Made by a program: the position numbers and the translations under genes. Shown here piece by piece: positions 31,453 through 40,479 of a DNA stretch of 41,120 nucleotides. Below the pieces are notes generated by a model. It was not told the origin of the DNA and did no database searches. It was given only the letters and a program-made list of their open reading frames with translations. How positions within the stretch are numbered: the stretch's first letter is position 1; each line of letters opens with the position of its first letter. The DNA lies in assembly GCA_029264635.1 (NCBI GenBank), contig JARIAA010000260.1, forward strand, positions 1 to 41,120, given 5' to 3'. The stretch is from Psychrobacter sp. (GTDB lineage: Bacteria > Pseudomonadota > Gammaproteobacteria > Pseudomonadales > Moraxellaceae).

Positions 31453-32445
31453 ATGCCCACCTCTGAAGCCAGCGACGCAGCGAATATAGTGGCGGCTGAC
31501 GTCGATCCAATGGCCAGCGATGCAATGACATATCAAAGCATTATCCATACCGCGAATGATTTGCTCAGTAGCTTTATTGAGCGTATTCCTTATTTTGTTG
31601 CCGCTTTAGTGGTTATGGTGATTTTTTGGCTGCTTTCGCTCTTTTTCAAAAAAATAGTGCGTCAACTGCTTGGCAATCATAGCCATCACCAAAATCTGGT
31701 CAAAGTTTTTCAGCGTGTGGGCAGCGCTTTAATATTTTTTATCGGCTTTATGATTGCGATGGTGATTGCCATTCCAGGATTTACGCCAGCCAAGCTTATC
31801 GGTGCGCTCGGTATCGGTTCAGTAGCGATTGGGTTTGCTTTTAAAGATATCTTTCAAAATTTATTGTCAGGGATTTTATTACTAATCTCAGAGCCGTTTC
31901 GTATCGGCGACCAGATTGTATCAGGTAATTATGAAGGGACGGTTGAGGATATCAAAATCCGCGCGACCACCATCAAGACCTATGATGGTCGTCAAGTCGT
32001 CATTCCAAACTCTGACTTATATACCTCAGTATTAACCGTCAACACCGCGTACAAGCAGCGCCGTTTGCAAGTTGCTATCGGTATCGGTTATGAAGATGAT
32101 ATTGAGATGGCAAAAGCTGAGATCATCAAAGCGCTAGAACATTCAGATACCGTATCGACCAAGGCTGAGCCAAGCGTGATTGCGACCGGCTTTGGGGATT
32201 CGACGATTGATTTGATGGTGCGCTGGTTTATTGAAGATGGCACACAAGCCAATAAAGTGGCCTCCATCCATCAAGTGATTGTAGAGATTAAAACCGCGCT
32301 AGATAGGGCAGGGGTCAATATTCCTTTCCCTATTCGTACTTTGGATATGAGTGATCCTTCAGTAAAAGCGGTGGTCAAATCGCTTAAAAATCAAAATGAT
32401 ACTAGAGAAAGTAGCACTCATAAAAAGAGCCTTAAAGCAGAGTAA
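31453..32445 (+). CDS. mscS: Small-conductance mechanosensitive channel, MscS family
   Basis: MscS opens under membrane tension to release solutes after osmotic downshock. The 330-residue protein has N-terminal membrane helices and the pore-lining third helix AKLIGALGIGSVAIGFAFKDIFQNLLSGILLL, with the alternating Gly/Ala pattern. The beta domain EPFRIGDQIVSGNYEGTVEDIKIRATTIKTYDGRQVVIPNSDLY and the alpha/beta C-terminal cage follow. This is the standard three-helix MscS architecture, slightly longer than E. coli MscS (286). AAGGA lies about 12 bases before the ATG. It is downstream of gloA by 54 bases, probably read together, and ends at a bidirectional terminator. Confidence 0.94.
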   Translation: MPTSEASDAANIVAADVDPMASDAMTYQSIIHTANDLLSSFIERIPYFVAALVVMVIFWLLSLFFKKIVRQLLGNHSHHQNLVKVFQRVGSALIFFIGFMIAMVIAIPGFTPAKLIGALGIGSVAIGFAFKDIFQNLLSGILLLISEPFRIGDQIVSGNYEGTVEDIKIRATTIKTYDGRQVVIPNSDLYTSVLTVNTAYKQRRLQVAIGIGYEDDIEMAKAEIIKALEHSDTVSTKAEPSVIATGFGDSTIDLMVRWFIEDGTQANKVASIHQVIVEIKTALDRAGVNIPFPIRTLDMSDPSVKAVVKSLKNQNDTRESSTHKKSLKAE

Positions 32446-32474
32446 TTAACGAGTCTGTTCAAAATTTGAGCAAT

Positions 32475-32512
32475 AAAAAACCACCATTATCTTAAGAAGA
32501 TGGTGGTTTTTA
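32475..32512. terminator. Bidirectional terminator between mscS and the cytochrome gene
   Basis: AAAACCACCAT (32477-32487) pairs with ATGGTGGTTTT (32500-32510), flanked by A and T runs on the two sides. It can serve mscS from the left and the convergent cytochrome gene from the right. Confidence 0.9.
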
Positions 32513-32564
32513 TTTTTAGCACTTAGCAATAAGATGCCAATAAAGAGAGTGCCAATCGTTAAGA

Positions 32565-33038
32565 TTAGTTATCTTTTTTCACTTTATATTCAGTATGGCA
32601 GGACTCACAGCTATCACCAACTTGACTAAATGCAGGCATGACGTCAGCCACACTCGTTGCATTTTGCGCAGCCGCGTTTAGCTCAGCCGTCACTTTCTGA
32701 AAATTTTCAGTTTCAGCAGCGAAACCATCAGCATTAGACCATACCGCCTCTGTTGCATTGCCCACCGCTTCTGCATCTGTAAAGTGAGCCCAAGGGTTTT
32801 TGGCTTCTTCTGCTAAAAATGCCGCTTGTTCTTTAAATACAGCTGCATCAAATGTGTCGGGTTCTTTAGCCATGCCGCCCATGACTTTCATTGCATCACC
32901 ATAGTTTTTCATAATGTCTTGGCGAGCTTTAATATCAGGATTGGTAGGGCTACTACATGCTGTCATACCAAGCGCTACCGTAATCAGTGTTATACCAAAT
33001 ATGGATTTAAATGAAAGGTTGGTTTGCAACTTTATCAT
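32565..33038 (-). CDS. Cytochrome c'/c-556-like lipoprotein
   Basis: The 157-residue protein begins with a signal peptide ending MTAC (Cys28), a likely but atypical lipobox with Met at -3. The mature part is a four-helix bundle of the cytochrome c'/c-556 type. It has an N-terminal helix KARQDIMKNYGDAMKVM carrying the candidate Met axial ligand, and the heme site CESCH (Cys144, Cys147, His148) close to the C-terminus. Class II cytochromes of this kind carry electrons or bind NO; which of these applies here cannot be told. No partner redox gene is adjacent; hemF lies 209 bases upstream on the same strand. Confidence 0.88.
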   Translation of the reverse strand: MIKLQTNLSFKSIFGITLITVALGMTACSSPTNPDIKARQDIMKNYGDAMKVMGGMAKEPDTFDAAVFKEQAAFLAEEAKNPWAHFTDAEAVGNATEAVWSNADGFAAETENFQKVTAELNAAAQNATSVADVMPAFSQVGDSCESCHTEYKVKKDN

Positions 33039-33171
33039 CAGTTTGACTCCTTTTTATAAAACTTAACAGGCCCGTTATTGAATATTGGCCTTCCGATTCA
33101 AGCGTCATCGCTTATTGTTTACATTTAATGGTCGCTTATAAATAAAGATTTTTAGCAGATTGATAAAATAA

Positions 33172-33194
33172 AGGCCAGCTGTTATAGCTGGCCT
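33172..33194 (-). terminator. Intrinsic terminator after hemF
   Basis: AGGCCAGCT (33172-33180) pairs perfectly with AGCTGGCCT (33186-33194) around a 5-base loop; the minus strand continues with a T-rich TTTATTTTAT. It ends hemF about 50 bases past its stop. Confidence 0.8.
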
Positions 33195-33246
33195 AGTTTA
33201 TATCACTTACTCTTATATAAAATGTGGTTCTTTTTGACCATTATGC

Positions 33247-34260
33247 CTACCTAGATGACAAAGTCAACCAATCACGCGGCTTGAGATAAAAATCCGTCAA
33301 TTCAAATTCTGGTGTCCCCTCGCTAGGCTCAAAGCGATAATGCCAACTAGCAAGTGGCGGCATGCTCACCAAAATAGACTCAATACGCCCATTACTTTGT
33401 AGACCAAACAAAGTGCCGCGATCATAAACAAGATTATATTCGACATAACGACCCCGGCGGTACAGCTGAAATTCACGTTGTTCGTCAGTATAGGGTGTCT
33501 CTTTACGCTGCTCAAAAATGGGTATAATACCCGCAAGATAGCCATTACCCACCGCTTTCATAAAGTCAAAGCAGGTGTCAAAGTCCCAGCCGCGGCTCTC
33601 AGTATTGACATCATCATAAAACAAACCGCCGATACCCCGCTGTTCATTACGGTGGCGTAGGTGGAAGTACTCGTCACACCACCGCTTAAAATCAGGGTAG
33701 ACGCTATCACCAAATGGGGCACAAAGATCGTGACAGACTTGATGCCAGTGTACGCAGTCAGCAAGGACAGGGTAAAACGGGGTTAAATCAAAGCCGCCAC
33801 CGAACCACCAAATAGGCTCTTCACCTTGGGCTTCTGCAACAAATAAACGTACGTTTGCGTGGCTAGTAGGGACATGAGGGTTTTTAGGATGTACCACCAG
33901 TGAGACGCCCATTGCTTGTGCTTTACGGCCTGCAATATTAGGATGGCGGGCCGTGGCTGAGGCTGGTAGATTATGGACATGAATATGGCTAAACATGACC
34001 CCAGCTTTTTCAATCACTGCGCCATCTGCTAAGATGCACGAGCGTCCGCCACCGCCTTCAGGTCGCTCCCAATCATCGGGAACAAAGGTTGCATTACCGC
34101 CACCATCAAGCTCTTGCGCTTCTAACGCTTGACAAATACGTGCTTGCAAATCGACTAAAAACTCGCGTACGCGTAGCATGTTTTTAGTGGTTGAGGTAGT
34201 TTGGCTGTCGCTAATATTAGCTAAATTGGTCATGTTACTGTCTATGCTTGGAATACTCAT
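33247..34260 (-). CDS. hemF: Oxygen-dependent coproporphyrinogen III oxidase
   Basis: HemF oxidatively decarboxylates coproporphyrinogen III to protoporphyrinogen IX with O2, a late step of heme synthesis. The 337-residue protein shows GVSLVVHPKNPHVPTSHANVRLF, GGGFDLTPFYP, RGIGGLFYDDVN and YVEYNLVYDRGTLFGLQSNGRIESILVSMPPLASW, all highly conserved. It has a longer N-terminus than E. coli HemF (about 27 residues rich in Ser, Thr and Asn before the fold), and ATG 34260 lacks a good ribosome binding site, so an internal start at residue 10 or 28 is possible. ribA lies 51 bases upstream in the same direction. Confidence 0.97.
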   Translation of the reverse strand: MSIPSIDSNMTNLANISDSQTTSTTKNMLRVREFLVDLQARICQALEAQELDGGGNATFVPDDWERPEGGGGRSCILADGAVIEKAGVMFSHIHVHNLPASATARHPNIAGRKAQAMGVSLVVHPKNPHVPTSHANVRLFVAEAQGEEPIWWFGGGFDLTPFYPVLADCVHWHQVCHDLCAPFGDSVYPDFKRWCDEYFHLRHRNEQRGIGGLFYDDVNTESRGWDFDTCFDFMKAVGNGYLAGIIPIFEQRKETPYTDEQREFQLYRRGRYVEYNLVYDRGTLFGLQSNGRIESILVSMPPLASWHYRFEPSEGTPEFELTDFYLKPRDWLTLSSR

Positions 34261-34311
34261 AAAGATATCTATAATTATAATATGTGGTGATTATCGGTCG
34301 TGATAACAAAT

Positions 34312-34992
34312 TTATTTATTGAGGTGCGCGGCCGTATAAAACTCTTTATCCAAAAGATGACCCATGCGGTCACGTTTGGTTGCTAGATAGTCAGCATTGG
34401 TATCATTGACACCCACGACTAAGGGCACACGTTCTACCACATCGATACCGTTTTCAGTTAGATAGGCCACTTTATCAGGGTTATTGGTGATAAGTCGCAC
34501 TGCATCAACGCCGACGTGAGCGAGCATGGGACCACACATATCATAGATACGGGCATCGGCAGGTAGCCCTAACAATAGGTTGGCATCTAGCGTATCATGG
34601 CCTTGATCTTGTAAGGCATAGGCGCGAATCTTATTGGTTAAACCGATACCGCGGCCCTCTTGGCGCAGATATAAAATAGCTCCACAGCCGACCGCTTGTA
34701 TAGCTTGCATGGCCGTATTAAGCTGAGCGCCGCAGTCGCATTTCAACGAGCTAAAAGCGTCGCCTGTCAGGCACTCTGAATGAATACGAACGAGAGGAAC
34801 AGGGTGGTCTTCTGATTTGTGTTGCTTAATAGCGTCTATGGGCGCAGCCTCATGTTTTAACAATGGATTGACCACTGGTAGACCGACGGTAAGCATCAAA
34901 TGCTCTTGACCCTCTTCATTCTCAAAAATATGAATATCAAACTCGCCGTGACGAGTGGGTAGTTTTGCGCTGGTAATAAATTGATATGACAT
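34312..34992 (-). CDS. ribA: GTP cyclohydrolase II
   Basis: RibA opens the GTP imidazole ring with loss of formate and pyrophosphate, the first step of riboflavin synthesis. The 226-residue protein has the zinc-binding cysteines in SECLTGDAFSSLKCDCG and the catalytic RQEGRGIGLTNKIRAYALQDQG segment, and ends with the usual NNPDKVAYLTENGIDVVERV. It is the single-domain form, not fused to RibB. I chose ATG 34992 because AGGA lies about 6 bases upstream; the frame is open to 35019. hemF follows. No FMN riboswitch pattern was seen upstream. Confidence 0.96.
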   Translation of the reverse strand: MSYQFITSAKLPTRHGEFDIHIFENEEGQEHLMLTVGLPVVNPLLKHEAAPIDAIKQHKSEDHPVPLVRIHSECLTGDAFSSLKCDCGAQLNTAMQAIQAVGCGAILYLRQEGRGIGLTNKIRAYALQDQGHDTLDANLLLGLPADARIYDMCGPMLAHVGVDAVRLITNNPDKVAYLTENGIDVVERVPLVVGVNDTNADYLATKRDRMGHLLDKEFYTAAHLNK

Positions 34993-35235
34993 TGCTGTCC
35001 TGCATAGGCCGATCATCATGGCGGTAGAAGAGTTATTTGATTGTTACAGCTGTGCTGTAATCATTATGCTGTTTAAAGCCAGATGTGTTAATCGCTAACA
35101 TAATGACAAGTACATTGAACCATCTGGTCATCGTTTTATGGTGCTAATGATGATAGCATCCTGATCTTGTTTGTGAGAAACACACACAAAGTTCACAGAC
35201 TAGGCACGATGATTGAAGCGACACTTTAAAAAAAA

Positions 35236-35244
35236 TGCTATTAT
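35236..35244 (+). promoter_or_regulatory. Extended -10 promoter candidate for dxs
   Basis: TGC followed by TATTAT forms an extended -10. A TTGAAG at 35213-35218 is 20 bases away, too far for a standard -35. The start site would be near 35251, about 370 bases before the dxs ATG. Confidence 0.4.
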
Positions 35245-35260
35245 GCCATACTATTTAAAC

Positions 35261-35300
35261 CGATACAGTGACAAGTCTTTGCCCTTACATTACTGTATCG
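35261..35300 (+). repeat. 9-bp inverted repeat at the start of the dxs leader
   Basis: CGATACAGT (35261-35269) is the exact reverse complement of ACTGTATCG (35292-35300), with 22 bases between, just after the candidate start site. It could be an RNA hairpin or a regulator site. Confidence 0.65.
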
Positions 35301-35524
35301 TCATTAGTGCATAGTAACCAATATATCGTTATGATGGTTTTTATTATCATAGTTGCTATTATATAGGCCCTATAGTGATATGACTTCTTTAATAATGATA
35401 GATTTAAACAAAGCATGCAAATTTACTTATGCATATATGAATAACCTGTAAATACTAATAAACAGTGACAAGCGCTAAGCATATCGTAATCTATCATCAA
35501 AGCCTGCGTATTTTGTACGGCTTT

Positions 35525-35569
35525 AAGGTAGATAACCTTATATACCCTATCAATACGATAACGGTATAT
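35525..35569 (+). repeat. Two consecutive small hairpins before dxs
   Basis: AAGGT/ACCTT (35525-35529, 35535-35539) and ATATACC/GGTATAT (35540-35546, 35563-35569, with TATC/GATA inside) abut each other, 55-100 bases before the dxs ATG. No T-run follows, so they are not an obvious terminator. Confidence 0.5.
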
Positions 35570-35623
35570 GGCGATATAGTAAAATAGTGTCTTGTCAGCA
35601 GCTTGGTAGGTATCGTACGATTT

Positions 35624-37723
35624 ATGCAGCAGTCACCTTATTTTTCACAGTCTCAGTCAGCATCTGTTTCATCTGATATGTCGCTATCTAAACCATTAGC
35701 TACTGACTCTGCTGCGTCCTTTTCAGGTCTGCAACAGACATTCATGCAGATACCGCGTACGCGTCCTAGTACGCCGCTACTTGATGCAATTGATGGCCCC
35801 TCAGATATTAAGTCATTTACAACTGATCAGTTAATGGTATTGGTTGATGAGCTGCGCCTGTTTTTATTGTATTCAGCAGGCCAAAGCGGTGGGCATTTTG
35901 GTGCAAATCTCGGCGTGATTGAGTTGACAGTGGCGCTACATTATCTGTTAGATACGCCTAATGATCAGATCGTTTGGGACGTGGGGCATCAGGCCTATGC
36001 GCATAAAGTACTGACTGGTCGCCGCGATCAATTGGGCACTATTCGCTCCAAAGACGGTTTGACTGCGTTTCCAGAACGTGCAGAGTCAGTTTATGACACC
36101 TTTGGGGTTGGGCATTCATCTACCTCAATCTCAGCAGGCCTTGGGATGAGTTTGGCGCTGCGCTATCAAGAGCGACCACAGACGGTTGCTTGCGTGATCG
36201 GTGATGGGGCAATGACTGGTGGCATGGCTTTTGAAGCTATGAATGATGCGGTACAGCAAGACGCTGATTTATTGGTAATTTTAAATGATAACGACATGTC
36301 GATATCCTGTTCAATCGGTGGTTTTTCACGGCATTTAGCAATGTTATGGGAGTCGGGCTATCAGGTCGATATCTCAGAATCAGGTGCGCCTATATTATGC
36401 CAGCGTCCAAATATGCAGGCGTTTGACAGACGTAAGCGCCATAGTGCGCTACGTGATGTACCGCAGCTTGAGGACAATTTATTTAAGGCGATTGGTTTTA
36501 CGTATTTTGGGCCGTTTGATGGTCACAACATTCCTGAGCTACTGCGAGTATTATCACTAGCAAAGCAGGTATCAGGCCCTGTATTGGTGCATATTTATAC
36601 TACCAAAGGTAAAGGGTTTGCGCCTGCTGAGGCCGATCCAGTTGGTTATCATGCCATCAGTAAGTTACCAGCTGAAGACATTGTCGCTTGTGATTTTGAC
36701 CAAGAAAAAGCGGCTATCGCAAGTAAGACTTCTGAGGGCAAGGGTTCTCAATTAAAATACTCGCAAGTGTTCGGACAGTTCTTATGTGATAAAGCCGCAC
36801 AAGATGACAAATTACTAGCTATTACCCCAGCCATGGAAGAAGGCTCAGGAATGATCGACTTTGCTCGTCAGTTTCCCGAACGCTTCTTTGATGTGGCGAT
36901 TGCAGAGCAGCATGCAGTGACATTAGCGGGCGGCATGGCAACACAAGGCGTCAAGCCCATTGTCGCTATCTATTCAACCTTTTTGCAGCGCGGTTATGAT
37001 CAGCTTATTCACGATGTGGCACTACAAAACCTTGATGTGACATTTGCGATTGATCGAGCAGGCCTTGTGGGTGAAGATGGCGCCACCCATGCTGGGGTGT
37101 TTGATTTGGCGTTTTTGCGCTGCGTACCCAATATGCTTATTGCTGCGCCAAAAGACGAAAACGAGTGCTATCATCTGCTGAATACTTGCTACGAGTACCA
37201 AGGAAGTACAGCGGTACGTTATCCACGCGGTACGGGAACGGGGGCAATGATAAGTCGTCCTGCGCAAATTTATAGAATAGGTCAGGCTATTGTAGAGTCA
37301 GTATTTGGACCAAGTCATGCTGCTAAAAAGCTTGCTTTATTGGCATTCGGTACGATGGTTGCTACCGCAGAACAAGCGGCTAAAAGACTGACATCGGACA
37401 GTGCGAATAACGACTGCCAAGTACAAGTTGTTAATATGCGCTGGGTAAAACCCTTAGATACCGATTTGCTTGAGACCTTGATTGAGCAAGGCGTGACTCA
37501 TATTGCAACGTTAGAAGAGCACGTGATTATGGGCGGCGCAGGTAGCGCTGTGAATGAGTATCTGCTTAATGCGTCACCCGCGTTTGCCGTGAATCGTCCA
37601 GTGGTTTGCAATATTGGTATTCCCGATTGTTTTATCGCTCATGGTTCACAAGCAGAGCAATGGGCTGATTGTGGTTTGGATACAAAGGGTGTGGTTAGTC
37701 AGTTACAGCGTCTGTTGTCCTAA
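35624..37723 (+). CDS. dxs: 1-deoxy-D-xylulose-5-phosphate synthase
   Basis: Dxs condenses pyruvate and glyceraldehyde 3-phosphate to DXP with thiamine diphosphate. DXP enters isoprenoid synthesis and the thiazole and pyridoxal pathways. The 699-residue protein has SAGQSGGHFGANLG with the catalytic His, and GDGAMTGGMAFEAMNDA followed by NDNDMSIS binding thiamine diphosphate and Mg. YHAISKL and AEQHAVTLAGG (conserved Glu) follow, then the C-terminal transketolase-like domain. A polar extension of about 50 residues precedes the core, so it is longer than the usual 620. ATG 35624 is preferred over the upstream in-frame TTG 35603. The ribosome binding site (AGGT) is weak. A terminator is not clear after it. 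Confidence 0.97.
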   Translation: MQQSPYFSQSQSASVSSDMSLSKPLATDSAASFSGLQQTFMQIPRTRPSTPLLDAIDGPSDIKSFTTDQLMVLVDELRLFLLYSAGQSGGHFGANLGVIELTVALHYLLDTPNDQIVWDVGHQAYAHKVLTGRRDQLGTIRSKDGLTAFPERAESVYDTFGVGHSSTSISAGLGMSLALRYQERPQTVACVIGDGAMTGGMAFEAMNDAVQQDADLLVILNDNDMSISCSIGGFSRHLAMLWESGYQVDISESGAPILCQRPNMQAFDRRKRHSALRDVPQLEDNLFKAIGFTYFGPFDGHNIPELLRVLSLAKQVSGPVLVHIYTTKGKGFAPAEADPVGYHAISKLPAEDIVACDFDQEKAAIASKTSEGKGSQLKYSQVFGQFLCDKAAQDDKLLAITPAMEEGSGMIDFARQFPERFFDVAIAEQHAVTLAGGMATQGVKPIVAIYSTFLQRGYDQLIHDVALQNLDVTFAIDRAGLVGEDGATHAGVFDLAFLRCVPNMLIAAPKDENECYHLLNTCYEYQGSTAVRYPRGTGTGAMISRPAQIYRIGQAIVESVFGPSHAAKKLALLAFGTMVATAEQAAKRLTSDSANNDCQVQVVNMRWVKPLDTDLLETLIEQGVTHIATLEEHVIMGGAGSAVNEYLLNASPAFAVNRPVVCNIGIPDCFIAHGSQAEQWADCGLDTKGVVSQLQRLLS

Positions 37724-38031
37724 ATAAAATCATCAATGTTTAGCATAATGCTTTAGGTATCGTTTTTATATTGAACGGGTTATAACGCCTGCTTGCCGTA
37801 GGTGCTCACTGTTTTACAGCTTGCGTGATTTTCGATGGCAGCCGTTAGAGATGGCAGGCTTTGTGTTTATGGTCGTTTTTATTTTTTATCACATTTTAAT
37901 ATAATACAGTCAGACTTTTAAAGGTCGTATAGGTGTAATAGGGCAGACAATTGATATGCCGATTACGTATATAAATGCAATATCTGTAGTATTTACTCGT
38001 TTAATTCATTCACTAAGTAAATAGGTTATTT
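37724..38031. other. Spacer between dxs and suhB
   Basis: This 308-base region contains a TATAAT at 37900-37905 within an A/T-rich run, without a recognisable -35, as the most likely suhB promoter. Short GCCTGC and GCAGGC copies at about 37787 and 37854 are too far apart to be convincing. I see no gene or terminator. Confidence 0.45.
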
Positions 38032-38859
38032 ATGGAACCCATGGTCGTCATCGCAGCGCGTGCCGCTGAAAAAGTTGGTGCAGAGATTTTAAATGCGCAT
38101 CAAAACCGTCACAAAATTGAGTTTGATACGGAGTCAAAAGGTCTGGATGGTTTGGTGACTCGTATTGATCGTTTTAGTGAAGAGTTAACCATCGCAACGC
38201 TCAAAAACAGTTATCCAAATCATTCATTTTTGGGTGAAGAGTTTGGTATGCAAGAAGGCCGCGGTGAAGACGCAGATTGGTGCTGGATTATTGATCCGCT
38301 TGATGGCACCAAAAACTTTGTTCATGGCGTGCCGCAGTTTTGTGTATCGATTGCCGTACAGCATAAAGGCGTCACCCAGCATGGTGTAGTCTATGACCCT
38401 GTACGTGATGAGATGTTCTCTGCCAGTCGTGGTAAGGGTGCACGTCTAAACCAGCGCCGTATCAACGTCAGTGAACGCAAAACGCTTGAGGGAGGATTAT
38501 TCACAACGGGTCATCCTCTTGAGCGTCAGCGTAACGGTCAGATTACATCTTATGCGAAAGAGCATTTTGAAAGCTTACAAAAATTAACTGAAGCAGGTGG
38601 TCAAATCCGCCGTTTGGGATCAGCGGCGCTTGATTTATGTTATGTTGCCGCAGGCCGTTTTGATGGCTACTTCGAGATGTCCATTAAGCCGTGGGATATT
38701 GCTGCAGGTGAGCTGATTGTTTCAGAAGCACGCGGTGTGGTCGTCGATCATACAGGGGCCCACAACTCTATGAAATCAGGCTCTATTTTTGCCTGTAACG
38801 TGAAGCTATTAAAACCGTTGATGCAAGTGGTCGTCCCAACTTGGCGTGATGCAGTATAG
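38032..38859 (+). CDS. suhB: Inositol-1-monophosphatase SuhB
   Basis: SuhB hydrolyses inositol monophosphate and, in E. coli, also joins the rRNA antitermination complex. The 275-residue protein has the lithium-sensitive phosphatase motifs in order: FLGEEFG (Glu for metal 1), IIDPLDGTKNFVHGVPQFCVSI (the DPLDGT metal site) and a C-terminal GYFEMSIKPWDIAAGELIVSEA (the WDxAAG metal site). An RRLGSAALDLCYVAAGRFDG segment lies between. These are complete, so catalysis is expected. TAGG lies about 7 bases upstream of the ATG. It is downstream of dxs by 308 bases and probably separately transcribed. A strong terminator follows. Confidence 0.95.
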   Translation: MEPMVVIAARAAEKVGAEILNAHQNRHKIEFDTESKGLDGLVTRIDRFSEELTIATLKNSYPNHSFLGEEFGMQEGRGEDADWCWIIDPLDGTKNFVHGVPQFCVSIAVQHKGVTQHGVVYDPVRDEMFSASRGKGARLNQRRINVSERKTLEGGLFTTGHPLERQRNGQITSYAKEHFESLQKLTEAGGQIRRLGSAALDLCYVAAGRFDGYFEMSIKPWDIAAGELIVSEARGVVVDHTGAHNSMKSGSIFACNVKLLKPLMQVVVPTWRDAV

Positions 38860-38910
38860 TCATTAGATGCGCTTTTTATTTGAGCGCTATTGTTTATAAA
38901 TTGCGACTAC

Positions 38911-38946
38911 AAAAAAGCTGGTTTCATTATGGAGCCAGCTTTTTTG
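38911..38946. terminator. Bidirectional terminator between suhB and the acyltransferase gene
   Basis: AAAAAAGCTGG (38911-38921) pairs with CCAGCTTTTTT (38935-38945) around a 13-base loop, with A- and T-runs on both sides. It can end suhB from the left and the convergent acyltransferase from the right. Confidence 0.93.
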
Positions 38947-38962
38947 TTGACCATCAAACGTT

Positions 38963-40357
38963 TTATTCACGTAAACCTAATTGTTTCTCTTCACTGATAC
39001 GCTCCAAGACATTCAGCTCTTCTTCGATTAGGGCTAACATGTCTTGTACATGAGGGAGTGTCTTACTACAAGCAGTAATACAAAATTCGATTTTATCCAA
39101 GTAAGTCGCAAGAGTAATGTTCATCGCTTGTCCATCGACGATAATTGAGGCAGGATAGAGGGCTTTTAGTAGAGCACCATTCCAATACAAGGGTTTTTTG
39201 GCACCGGGCACATTAGAGATAATGAGGTTGAAGGCTTGTTTTTTGGGGAATAAACCCGTCAGTACGTTGATACCTTCCCATGCGTAAGCGATGGCACTGT
39301 AATTGATCACTTGCGCCTGATTCATACGTCGAAAACGGCGCTTACCACTATTCATCGTACTATGAATCAGATGTAAGCGGCGCATGGGATTGTCTAAATG
39401 CGTACCTAGATTGGCAAGCAAAAAAGACACCTGATTGCCTGTGGCGCTATCGTCACGGCGTAATGAGATGGGTACAAAGGCAATCAATGGCTTACTTGGT
39501 AAGGCATCTAATTCTATCAAATAACGGCGCATTGCACCTGAACAAACCGCTAAAACCACATCATTCATATTTACATCCAGCTTTTCTGCTATATCGCGAA
39601 AGCGCGGCATATCATAAGACTGGGCGGCGATGCGCCGTGAGGCAGAGATACGGCGATTAAGAATGCTCTTTGGTGCCTCAAAAGTACCAACATAATCCTC
39701 ATCACCATAGTGCTTAAAATTATCTAGCAGCTCAGTAAACACGGGTTTAATAGTAGATAGCTGCTCTTTTATAATACGAATAGCAGAGCGATCAGAGGGT
39801 ATGAGCGCATCCACCTGATTACGATGACGCGCCATCAATGACCAGACAGGCAGTGTCATCGGCTCGTTGGGTGACTGCGAAAGCGATTTTTGGATAAGCC
39901 GCATGGCAGCAATACCATCTACCAAGGAGTGGTGAATCTTAAAGTATAAGGCGAAGCGCTCGGGGCTGCCCTCAGTCTCTGGCTGAATGCCTTCAATAAC
40001 ATGACACTCCCATAATGGCATCGCGCGATCTAGCAGGCGGCTGTGCTCTTTTGAGATATACATGAGTAACTCGCGGACACGTGCAGGTCTTGGCAGGGCT
40101 ACATGACGAAAATGATGCTCGACGTGAAAGTTTTCATCTTGTTTCCAAAACAATAAATGCTCGAGCACTTGATTGAATGGAAAGCTTGGTGGTACTTTGG
40201 ATGTTTGCATCTGCTGGACGAGCTGATAAACAAAATCATCGTCCGTGCCTTGTGCATCTACTGGCAGCTCAAATAAAAATAGGCCGCCCACATGCATCGG
40301 CTGCTTACGGGACTCAAGAAGTAAAAATAATTGATCGACGGCCGTCAACAATCGCAT
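38963..40357 (-). CDS. Wax ester synthase / diacylglycerol acyltransferase
   Basis: The 464-residue protein makes wax esters from fatty alcohols and acyl-CoA and/or triacylglycerol from diacylglycerol; such storage lipids are known in Acinetobacter and Psychrobacter. The active-site HHSLVDG (HHxxxDG) lies in FKIHHSLVDGIAAMRLIQ, with NDVVLAVCSGAMRRYL and LIISNVPGAKKPLYWNGA as C-terminal family signatures. The start MRLLTAVDQLFLLLESRKQPMHVGGLFLFEL fits the family and has AGAGGA 7 bases upstream, so I start it at 40357 although the frame is open to 40411. Substrate preference cannot be read. It converges on suhB. Confidence 0.93.
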   Translation of the reverse strand: MRLLTAVDQLFLLLESRKQPMHVGGLFLFELPVDAQGTDDDFVYQLVQQMQTSKVPPSFPFNQVLEHLLFWKQDENFHVEHHFRHVALPRPARVRELLMYISKEHSRLLDRAMPLWECHVIEGIQPETEGSPERFALYFKIHHSLVDGIAAMRLIQKSLSQSPNEPMTLPVWSLMARHRNQVDALIPSDRSAIRIIKEQLSTIKPVFTELLDNFKHYGDEDYVGTFEAPKSILNRRISASRRIAAQSYDMPRFRDIAEKLDVNMNDVVLAVCSGAMRRYLIELDALPSKPLIAFVPISLRRDDSATGNQVSFLLANLGTHLDNPMRRLHLIHSTMNSGKRRFRRMNQAQVINYSAIAYAWEGINVLTGLFPKKQAFNLIISNVPGAKKPLYWNGALLKALYPASIIVDGQAMNITLATYLDKIEFCITACSKTLPHVQDMLALIEEELNVLERISEEKQLGLRE

Positions 40358-40479
40358 GATGTATCCTCTAAGGTCAATGAGCTGCGCGTTATAAGTGGCC
40401 TGACGGCGCATCGATATGAACAGCGGTTAAGTTAAATGTGAAGCTAACTGTACTAAAAAATATCCTGCCAAAAAATACC

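Larger units (their letters stand above)
35020..35602. other. Divergent spacer between ribA and dxs, with structured dxs leader
   Basis: This 583-base region separates leftward ribA from rightward dxs. On the right half I see an extended -10 (TGCTATTAT) at 35236-35244, a hairpin at 35261-35300, two small hairpins at 35525-35569, and an 11-base direct repeat (ACAGTGACAAG at 35265 and 35462). If transcription starts near 35251, the dxs leader is about 370 bases. No gene is visible. Confidence 0.5.

Noticed and set aside
34993..35270. FMN riboswitch upstream of ribA.
   Set aside because: I looked for the conserved multi-stem pattern and its typical motifs and did not find them.
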